A stretch of DNA of 16,370 nucleotides from Alistipes sp. (GTDB lineage: Bacteria; Bacteroidota; Bacteroidia; Bacteroidales; Rikenellaceae). Both the position numbers and the translations under genes were made by a program. This document shows, in pieces, positions 8,601 through 13,399 of this stretch. Numbering within the stretch: the first letter of the stretch is position 1; the number at the start of each line of letters is the position of its first letter. The notes below the pieces were generated by a model, which made no database searches, was not told the origin of the DNA, and saw only the letters and a list, made by a program, of their open reading frames with translations. The DNA is taken from NCBI GenBank assembly GCA_022511355.1, contig JAFLRS010000027.1, positions 1 to 16,370 on the forward strand, in the 5' to 3' direction.

Positions 8601-9018
8601 AGACTGCTGCGCCGATAAGCGGGAGTCCCTGGGTATCGGTCACCACGCCTGAGACCTCTATCGGCGAGTTTGTCGAAGCTGCGGCCGCAGCGGTTTTGCG
8701 CGACAGTACGATTTGCAGACCGTCGATATGCCAAGCGATATCGGTGCCTTTGAATACGGTGTCGAGCGTTTCGTTAATCGATTTGTCCCGAATATCGACA
8801 TTCAGTTTGTGACTGATGTCGATGTCGTTGTAAAAGAAAACGTAACGGGTTTGCCGTTCTATCTCCTTTACCACCTCCTGTATGCTGGCATCGGGCATCG
8901 AAAGTACGATACCCGAAGTTTGGGCTGTGGCCTGCGGCGTTTGCAACGACGTCAGGAGAACTGCAATGGCAAAACCGAACATTCTGCACAGATTTTTTCG
9001 GAATGTTTTGTTGTCCAT
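5623..9018 (-). CDS. susC: SusC/RagA-family TonB-dependent transporter with STN signalling domain
   Basis: This 1131-residue outer-membrane protein has, in order: a signal peptide (cleavage near ATAQ, residue 33); an STN domain (about 36-107, MPDASIQEVVKEIERQTRYVF); a carboxypeptidase-regulatory-like beta-sandwich (about 118-198, VSGVVTDTQGLPLIGAAVFV); the junction AIVVTALGIKRSEKALSYNVQ; a plug domain (ALYVIDGVPM, ESISVLTGAAAAALYGSDAANGAIVVTTKKG); and a TonB-dependent beta-barrel ending in aromatic Phe. With SusD it imports oligosaccharides using TonB energy. The STN domain marks a transducer-type transporter that contacts a FecR anti-sigma factor in the periplasm, and such a gene sits 47 bp upstream. 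A run of nine cytosines in codons 161-163 gives three prolines and is a possible slippage site. The family call is certain; the imported glycan is inferred. Confidence 0.97.
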   Translation of the reverse strand: MDNKTFRKNLCRMFGFAIAVLLTSLQTPQATAQTSGIVLSMPDASIQEVVKEIERQTRYVFFYNDIDISHKLNVDIRDKSINETLDTVFKGTDIAWHIDGLQIVLSRKTAAAAASTNSPIEVSGVVTDTQGLPLIGAAVFVKDSSIGASTGIDGSYSFKIPPPIQSPITLVANYLGYDTQEEQLNGRTTVDFVLKESAVEFDAIVVTALGIKRSEKALSYNVQQVNADDVTTHKDANFINSLNGKIAGVNINASSAGVGGASKVVMRGTKSISQTSNALYVIDGVPMFTKAREGSTEFGSQGTTDPIADINPEDIESISVLTGAAAAALYGSDAANGAIVVTTKKGQAGRLSVTVASGVDVVQPFVLPRFQNRYGTGDISSAVGSEILSWGRGLNSANSSGYEPRKDYFRTGVISNQNVSLSVGSEKNQTYFSAGAVNSDGIVPNNAYNRYNFTFRNTTSFLHNKMILDAGASYVLQQDRNMINQGTYNNPLVGVYLFPRGNNWEDIQLYERWDTSRRLYAQYWPVGDAGLTMQNPYWINYRNLRENRKDRYMLNASLSYDILDWLNVVGRIRIDNSHNEYSEKFYATTNTQLTEYSERGLYGITKTMDRQVYGDVLVNINKQFNEDWNLQANIGASISDMKSDAMKVRGPIADGKISDEDPGLTNVFNIQNISNSRNTQRLQEGWREQTQSIFASAELGYKGTYYLTLTGRNDWPSQLAGPHSNTKSFFYPSVGASVVVSQIFDRMPENLSYIKVRASYASVGVAFERYIANPMYSWSSSGLSWNTQTQYPMYDLKPERTESLEVGLTMRFLKHFNLDVTYYRSNTRNQTFSPQISIGSGYSDIYIQSGNVRNQGVEVALGYSNKWGIFSWDSNYTLSINRNKIISLANNVYNPVSGEYFDISLLDMNGLGQAHFILKEGGTLGDLYSMIDLKHDDNGKIYVDQDGAIATESIKDVNKYVKLGSVLPDANMAWRNDFRIKNFNFGFLISARIGGVVFSRTQAMLDFYGVSEASAAARDAGFVTINGNDTIAPDIWYRTIADGSAVPQYYTYSATNVRLQEASVGYTIPRKTLKNVCEINISLVGRNLWMIYNKAPFDPESIATTGNYYQGIDYFMMPALRNIGFNIRVKF
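8530..8538 (-). repeat. Nine-base homopolymer (C9 on coding strand) inside susC
   Basis: Nine consecutive G on the plus strand read as three CCC proline codons (residues 161-163) in the carboxypeptidase-regulatory-like domain of SusC. The frame is intact as given. Gain or loss of one base would truncate the transporter after about 160 residues. Sequencing or assembly error in the run length is also possible. Confidence 0.8.
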
Positions 9019-9065
9019 AGAGTTTTATGGTTAGATAATTTAAGTTTGTTAGTTATTTTTTTGTA

Positions 9066-10013
9066 TTATAATATAGTTACGGTATTGTGTTCTTCATCGA
9101 TTTCGTAGTTGAAGTCGGTGGCATACTGCAACAGGCGGAATGCGTTGTCGATACCGCTGCTTATGCGTATTTTTCCGCCGATGTTCTTGACTTCGGGCAT
9201 GGTTTTCCGTTCGATTATCACCTGCACGCCGAATACTTGTTCGAATTTCTCCATCAGTTCCATGAACGACAAATCCGACACCGACAGCAGACCTTGGGTC
9301 CAGCACAAAGCGTCGTCGTTCTTGGTCTTTTCTACATAGAGTATGTTGTCCGTGAGGTTTGCCACCTCATTGGGATTCAGGCATATATCTTTTTGATTGG
9401 GGAAGAGTCGGTTTGAGAGTTTCACCGAACCTTCGAAGAGAGTTGTGGAGAAACGTCCGCGCTGTTCGTCGGCATTGACATTGAATTTGGTGCCGAGTAC
9501 CTGCACGTTTGATGCGAAGGTCTCGACGATGAAGGGACGTTCGGTGTCGCGCGTAACCTCGAACAGAGCTTCGCCGGTGAGCTTCACCGAACGGTTGTTG
9601 AGTGCGAACACCGACGGATACTCCAGCGTGGCCTGCGAATTGAGCCATACATGCGTGCCGTCCGACAGAGTAAGCTCGAGTTGTTGTCCCGAGGGCACTT
9701 GCATCAGCACTTTCTGCTCGACCATCGAATCGTAGGTGTATCGGTAGGCCGAAAATGCCGAGAGTGCGGCTACGAGCAGCAGGACGGCGGCGCTTGCGGT
9801 ATACTTTGCCACGCGCGAACGTATGAAGTTGATGTTGAAGCGATACTTCGGTGCTTTGTTTCCGTAGAGTTCGGTGGTCTCGAAGAGGAATCGTACCGCA
9901 TCTATCTCTTTCTGATGTTCGGTGCGGTCGGCCTCGAGCCACTTTTCTATCTGGGCATCTTCAGCGGGAGTAGTCTCTCCTTTGAGAAATCTGTATAATT
10001 TTTCGGTTTCCAC
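9066..10013 (-). CDS. FecR-family anti-sigma factor (FecR + DUF4974)
   Basis: This 315-residue inner-membrane protein has a cytoplasmic N-terminal region (about 1-68, LYRFLKGETTPAEDAQIEKWLEA) that should hold the sigma factor. One membrane segment follows (about 70-90, YTASAAVLLLVAALSAF), then a periplasmic FecR domain (about 104-202, with VPSGQQLELTLSDGTHVWLN and GEALFEVTRDTERPFIVET) and a C-terminal DUF4974 domain (about 247-315, SFMELMEKFEQVFGV). The start is GTG: an in-frame stop at 10035-10037 leaves no ATG upstream, and starting at the next Met would remove the sigma-binding region and membrane segment. It probably receives a signal from the SusC STN domain and controls the ECF sigma factor encoded divergently at 10296. 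It lies 47 bp before susC on the same strand, so both may share a transcript, although susC may have its own promoter in that gap. Confidence 0.93.
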   Translation of the reverse strand: METEKLYRFLKGETTPAEDAQIEKWLEADRTEHQKEIDAVRFLFETTELYGNKAPKYRFNINFIRSRVAKYTASAAVLLLVAALSAFSAYRYTYDSMVEQKVLMQVPSGQQLELTLSDGTHVWLNSQATLEYPSVFALNNRSVKLTGEALFEVTRDTERPFIVETFASNVQVLGTKFNVNADEQRGRFSTTLFEGSVKLSNRLFPNQKDICLNPNEVANLTDNILYVEKTKNDDALCWTQGLLSVSDLSFMELMEKFEQVFGVQVIIERKTMPEVKNIGGKIRISSGIDNAFRLLQYATDFNYEIDEEHNTVTIL

Positions 10014-10104
10014 TGTTGTATATATCTGTTTGCGTTAGTTCCGTTTATCTTATATAATAAGCGCATAAGCGGGCCATCTTTACATATAAAAAACGGCTTA
10101 TGGT

Positions 10105-10129
10105 GCAATTAAATATTTTTAATAATTGC
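10105..10129. promoter_or_regulatory. Inverted repeat GCAATTA-N11-TAATTGC, possible operator
   Basis: Perfect 7-bp arms (10105-10111 and 10123-10129) flank an 11-bp AT-rich spacer in the 282-bp region between the divergent fecR and ECF sigma genes. The spacing and symmetry would suit a dimeric regulator, but AT-rich DNA gives such repeats by chance. The rest of 10014-10243 is AT-rich, and I found no good TAnnTTTG element reading towards fecR there. Confidence 0.35.
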
Positions 10130-10243
10130 CCGATTGGTCTGTATGGCCTTTTTGACGTATCGTAAGTTATTGGTATGCAATAATTACGATTGTGTTATCC
10201 GACCGCCGTTTTTGAATAAAAAAGACCGGTTTTATATTAAATT

Positions 10244-10275
10244 TTTGCAAAAAAAAGTTAAGTTGCTTACTTTTG
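10244..10275 (+). promoter_or_regulatory. Bacteroidetes promoter (TTTG-N20-TACTTTTG) for ECF sigma gene
   Basis: A -33 TTTG (10244-10247) and a -7 TACTTTTG (10268-10275) are 20 bp apart, which fully matches the primary-sigma promoter consensus of Bacteroides (TTTG, 19-21 bp, TAnnTTTG). Transcription should start near 10280, so the start codon must be downstream, which supports the ATG at 10296. Confidence 0.75.
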
Positions 10276-10295
10276 TCTCGCAAAATGCAGAGTTA

Positions 10296-10850
10296 ATGGA
10301 GTCCAAATATTCCATATTGACCGATTCCGAAAGGTTCGGACGCTTCTTTGCAGAGTATCGTGATCACTTTGTCAAAATCGCCTATTCGTACCTGTATGAT
10401 ATGGATGCGGCGCGCGACATCGTGACCGACAGTTTCGTCTATGTATGGGAGCGACGATACGAACTCAGTTCCGAACAGAACCTTAAGGGATATGTCTATA
10501 TGTGCGTTCGCAACCGCTGCATATCGTGGCTGCGCGAACGTTCGGTGCGAGTGCGTATCGAGGACGAGTTGTCGCGCAGTGCCGAATGGAAATTGCGTTT
10601 GTCGGTCGATTCGCTGAGCGATAACGACATCTCCGACAAACTCTTTCTCAATGAGGTTTCAGAGGTATTCCGCGACCGTATGGCCAGTATGCCGCGGCGG
10701 ACGCGTGAGATTTTCGAAGCCAGCCGCAACGAGAATATGACATATAAGGAGATTGCTTTGCGTTACGGCATTTCGGTTCGCAGCGTAACGGCCGAGATTC
10801 AGACCGCATTGCGTCTGTTGCGAGCTTCGCTCAGGGATTATCTGCCTTGA
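10296..10850 (+). CDS. ECF-type RNA polymerase sigma-70 factor (Bacteroidetes PUL type)
   Basis: This 184-residue protein has a sigma region 2 (about 14-80: FFAEYRDHFVKIAYSYLYDMDAARDIVTDSFVYVWE... then LKGYVYMCVRNRCISWLRE) and a sigma region 4 helix-turn-helix (about 122-175: MPRRTREIFEASRNENMTYKEIALRYGISVRSV). The frame stays open upstream to a TTG at 10134, but the perfect promoter at 10244-10275 lies inside that extension, so the ATG at 10296 is the start. ECF factors of this group are held by FecR anti-sigma factors and, once released, transcribe the linked susCD operon; this one should read the promoter before fecR or susC. It is divergent from fecR, whereas most such pairs are in one operon. 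Its own gene has a housekeeping-type promoter, so basal expression of the sensor is expected. It ends at a strong hairpin. Confidence 0.93.
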   Translation: MESKYSILTDSERFGRFFAEYRDHFVKIAYSYLYDMDAARDIVTDSFVYVWERRYELSSEQNLKGYVYMCVRNRCISWLRERSVRVRIEDELSRSAEWKLRLSVDSLSDNDISDKLFLNEVSEVFRDRMASMPRRTREIFEASRNENMTYKEIALRYGISVRSVTAEIQTALRLLRASLRDYLP

Positions 10851-10877
10851 CGGCTGCGGCAGGGCGGAGTCAGTATG

Positions 10878-10917
10878 ACTGAAGGATGTTCCGTTCGGAA
10901 CATCCTTCAGTTATTTT
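10878..10917 (+). terminator. Rho-independent terminator, perfect 15-bp stem
   Basis: Arms at 10878-10892 (ACTGAAGGATGTTCC) and 10897-10911 pair perfectly around the loop GTTC, followed by TTATTTT on the plus strand. It lies 27 bp after the ECF sigma stop. The right arm touches the stop codon of the convergent methyltransferase gene (10911-10913), so it may serve both directions, but the minus-strand side lacks a T tract. Confidence 0.85.
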
Positions 10918-11675
10918 CTGGCGACGTAGAACAAATCGAAACACTTGTCGTTTACAGAGACGAGTTCGTAGTCCTCCATTTTTATGGAGCAGGTGAGCGA
11001 ACGGTTGTAGAGCAGCAGGAGTTTGCGGTTCATGCGATTGAGGATATCGTATGGCAGACGCAGGAGCTGACGCGGCAGCCGGTGCTGCAGGTCGAAGATG
11101 TCGAAACGCGTAATGCGTCGCACGCTGCTGCGATTTTTGTTGTAGTAGCTCATTACCTTTTTGTTGCCGACGATACCGTAGCCTTCCACCTCCGGGAATT
11201 CGCATTCGAGAATGTTGCGCAGTTCGTCGGGATGATATTCGCGGATGTGGTAGGGGTTTCGTGTCAGCGACATCGAGGCGTTGGGGGTGGTGAGTATGAA
11301 TGTGCCTCCGGGTTTTAATACGCGATACACTTCGCGCACGAATTCGATATCTTTTTTGATGTGTTCTATGACCTGGAATGCGACCACGAAATCGAACGAA
11401 TTGTTGTCGGCGGGGATAGGCGGTACGGCGGCCTCGTAGAAATCGACATTTTCGCCCTGATATTCTATCGGTTGCAGGGTTTTGTCCATGGTTATGTAGC
11501 GCACGGCTTTCGGGGCGAGAATGCCTATTCCGTAGCCTTCGCCTGTGCCTATTTCGAGTACGTCGCCCGATATGTATTCTGCGGCTTTGTGATAGGCGAG
11601 CAGCGAGCGTTGAAATACGAAATTGTCCGAAGCGTCGAGCGTTATGCGTTCGGCGGTTATCAGTTTTTTACTCAT
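10911..11675 (-). CDS. Class I SAM-dependent methyltransferase
   Basis: The 254-residue protein has the Rossmann methyltransferase motifs: motif I VLEIGTGEGYG (about 39-49), the acidic end of strand 2 at ITMDKT (about 61-66), motif II SFDFVVAFQVIEHI (about 93-106) and VLKPGGTFILTTPN (about 119-132). It falls in the Methyltransf_11/23 type, used on small molecules, lipids, quinones or glycans; the substrate cannot be told from sequence. The C-terminal third (from about 180) is basic and rich in Arg and Leu (RRITRFDIFDLQHRLPRQLLRL), which could form an amphipathic helix near membranes. Its ATG overlaps the stop of the CvfB-like gene (ATGA, 4-nt overlap), so the two are translated together. It is not related by function to the PUL, from which a convergent terminator separates it. 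Confidence 0.85.
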   Translation of the reverse strand: MSKKLITAERITLDASDNFVFQRSLLAYHKAAEYISGDVLEIGTGEGYGIGILAPKAVRYITMDKTLQPIEYQGENVDFYEAAVPPIPADNNSFDFVVAFQVIEHIKKDIEFVREVYRVLKPGGTFILTTPNASMSLTRNPYHIREYHPDELRNILECEFPEVEGYGIVGNKKVMSYYNKNRSSVRRITRFDIFDLQHRLPRQLLRLPYDILNRMNRKLLLLYNRSLTCSIKMEDYELVSVNDKCFDLFYVARK

Positions 11676-12517
11676 CGGTGCGCGTTTTTAGTCAGTTTTA
11701 TTCCGTCGTCGGTTATCTCCGCTTCTCCGCTTTTGAGCAGCATACCTAAAGTGCGTTTGAAGACTTTTTTGCTCATTCTTACGGTTTGCCGGACCTGTTC
11801 CGGAGAGCTGTCGTCGTTTACGGGCAGGAATCCTCCGTTTTCATGCAGCAGACCGCGCAGCACTTCGACCGAATCGAGTACCTGAGCCAGACCTTCCTGC
11901 TGAAGACTGACGTCGATGCGGTTGTCGTCGGTTATTTTGCGTATGTAAGCTTTCATGCGCTGTCCGACGGCGACGGGCGTAAAGAGCTGATTTTTGTAGA
12001 GCATACCCCAGTTGCGGTTGTTTATTACGACTTTGTAGCCTGCGGGGGTTTCGGCGACTATCACGATTTCGACCTCCTGTTTGGCTTTTACCGAGATTAT
12101 GTCGTTGTTCACCATGGCTTTGAACTTCATGGTAGCCACGCATCGTCCGGTTTTGTCATCCACATAGGCATAAACCGTGCAAAGTCCGCCTGCGACGACG
12201 CCGCCCATCTGATTCCGGTTGGGCAGGAAGAGGTCTTTGCCTTTGAGGCCCCAGTCGAGGAATGCGCCGTGAATGGTTTTGTCCACCACGCGCAGACAAG
12301 CCACTTCGCCTGCCATGATGAGCGGGGTTTCGGTGGTTGCCACGAGTCGGTCTTCGGAGTCGTGGTAAACGAAGACCTCTTTTCGGTCGCCCACGGCGTC
12401 GCTGAGCGAAACGTATCGGTTGGGCAGCAGCACTTCATTTTGTTCCTCGTCGGCGAGGTAGAGTCCGAAGTCGGATATTCTGCTGATAGTCAAAGTATTT
12501 AATTTGCCTGCCTGCAT
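11672..12517 (-). CDS. cvfB: CvfB-like S1 RNA-binding protein (YitL family)
   Basis: The 281-residue protein matches the CvfB/YitL layout: two N-terminal S1-like OB folds (about 1-62 and 68-132, with SDFGLYLADEEQNEVLLPNRY and HGAFLDWGLKGKDLFLPNRNQ), a third S1-like domain (about 148-205, GYKVVINNRNWGMLYKNQLF) and a C-terminal winged helix (about 215-280, SKKVFKRTLGMLLKSGEAEITDDGIKL). Family members bind RNA; in Staphylococcus aureus CvfB affects virulence gene expression. The frame is open further upstream to 12970, but that part runs antisense to the permease gene, and the ATG at 12517 begins the conserved MQAGKLNTL segment. Two TAnnTTTG-like boxes lie just upstream. It is the first gene of an operon with the methyltransferase. 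Symbol given by family resemblance. Confidence 0.88.
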   Translation of the reverse strand: MQAGKLNTLTISRISDFGLYLADEEQNEVLLPNRYVSLSDAVGDRKEVFVYHDSEDRLVATTETPLIMAGEVACLRVVDKTIHGAFLDWGLKGKDLFLPNRNQMGGVVAGGLCTVYAYVDDKTGRCVATMKFKAMVNNDIISVKAKQEVEIVIVAETPAGYKVVINNRNWGMLYKNQLFTPVAVGQRMKAYIRKITDDNRIDVSLQQEGLAQVLDSVEVLRGLLHENGGFLPVNDDSSPEQVRQTVRMSKKVFKRTLGMLLKSGEAEITDDGIKLTKNAHR

Positions 12518-12539
12518 ATTTTTGGATTGTGATGACCCA

Positions 12540-12555
12540 CAAAAATACAAAACTA
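12540..12555 (-). promoter_or_regulatory. Two abutting -7-like elements for the cvfB operon
   Basis: Reading the minus strand, TAGTTTTG (12555-12548) is followed directly by TATTTTTG (12547-12540); both match TAnnTTTG. No clear -33 TTTG lies 19-21 bp upstream of either. Transcription from the second would begin about 15-20 bases before the start codon at 12517. Confidence 0.45.
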
Positions 12556-12588
12556 TTCGCAGAATACGGAATTTTTTGTCTATATTTG
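12556..12588 (+). promoter_or_regulatory. Promoter for the permease-uvrA unit (TATATTTG)
   Basis: A perfect -7 box TATATTTG (12581-12588) is preceded after 21 bp by TTCG (12556-12559), one mismatch from the -33 TTTG. The start site would fall near 12594, so the ATG at 12609 is the likelier permease start and the one at 12600 would be nearly leaderless. It overlaps the divergent cvfB promoter region. Confidence 0.55.
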
Positions 12589-12608
12589 TATAGAAAGTAA
12601 TGTGGCAG

Positions 12609-13388
12609 ATGAGTACTGATATAATCATAATGCTTGTATTGTCGGGCATCGTGGTGGGGGTAATCAACACGCTTGCGGGCGGAGGTTCGATTATCACCAT
12701 GACGGTTTTCATGGTGCTGGGTCTGCCGATAGGGATTGCCAACGGAACGAACCGTATTGCGGTTTTTCTGCAGAATTTCACGGCGAGCGTAACCTTCATC
12801 CGCAAACGAATGCTCGATGTCAAGAACGGACTATTGCTCTCTGTTCCGGTCATTATAGGTAATATTGCGGGTTCGCTCGTGGCTTCGACCATCGATGAAC
12901 GCATATTCAAGATATGTTTCGGTGTTGTTCTGTTCGTCATTCTGCTGTATATGATTTTCGACAACCACAAGCGTTTTCACGGCGGTTCCCGTATGCAGGT
13001 GAAGCCGATACACTATTTGTGGTTTCTGCTGATAGGTTTTTACGGCGGCTATATCTATATAGGCTTGGGATATCTGATTCTTGCCATTGCGTTGTGGTCG
13101 ATGAAGCTCGACATCGTTACGGCCAATGTAATCAAGGGATTCGTGATTTTCATTGCCACGCCGTTTTCGCTGTTGGTATTCATGTTGCACGGTCAGGTGG
13201 AGTACGGCTACGGCATACTTCACGGTGCGGGCAACATGATAGGCGCCTATTTGGCTTCGCACTACTTTGTAGGGTGGGGCGGTCGTTTCATAAAGATTTT
13301 TACGACCGTTATCGTGCTTGTTTGTTTTGCCGATTTGGTAGGATTGCTATCTTTGCAGGAAGTTTTGAATGCAATGCTGGGCCGATGA
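12609..13388 (+). CDS. TauE/SafE-family membrane permease
   Basis: The protein of 259 residues (262 if the ATG at 12600 is used) is very hydrophobic, with about seven or eight membrane segments. It carries the two glycine-rich half-repeats of TauE/SafE proteins: GIVVGVINTLAGGGSIITMT near the N-terminus and LIGFYGGYIYIGLGYLILAI near residue 150. A charged loop (DNHKRFHGGSRMQVKP) divides the halves. The family contains proposed exporters of sulfite, sulfoacetate and other organosulfur anions, but most members have unknown substrates, so I assign only transport. It is preceded by a TATATTTG promoter and followed after 11 bp by uvrA, which suggests a shared transcript, although uvrA may also have its own promoter inside the 3' end of this gene. 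Nothing suggests a functional link to excision repair. Confidence 0.88.
   Translation: MSTDIIIMLVLSGIVVGVINTLAGGGSIITMTVFMVLGLPIGIANGTNRIAVFLQNFTASVTFIRKRMLDVKNGLLLSVPVIIGNIAGSLVASTIDERIFKICFGVVLFVILLYMIFDNHKRFHGGSRMQVKPIHYLWFLLIGFYGGYIYIGLGYLILAIALWSMKLDIVTANVIKGFVIFIATPFSLLVFMLHGQVEYGYGILHGAGNMIGAYLASHYFVGWGGRFIKIFTTVIVLVCFADLVGLLSLQEVLNAMLGR
13326..13355 (+). promoter_or_regulatory. Possible internal promoter for uvrA (TATCTTTG)
   Basis: A perfect -7 box TATCTTTG (13348-13355, followed by CAGG) lies in the 3' end of the permease gene, with TTTG at 13326-13329, 18 bp upstream (usual 19-21). The start site would be near 13361, about 39 bases before the uvrA ATG. Confidence 0.5.
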
Positions 13389-13399
13389 AGGCCGTATGA

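Noticed and set aside
12518..12970. Upstream extension of the cvfB frame (151 extra codons)
   Set aside because: It overlaps the permease gene on the other strand and its promoter, and the CvfB homology begins at the ATG at 12517.
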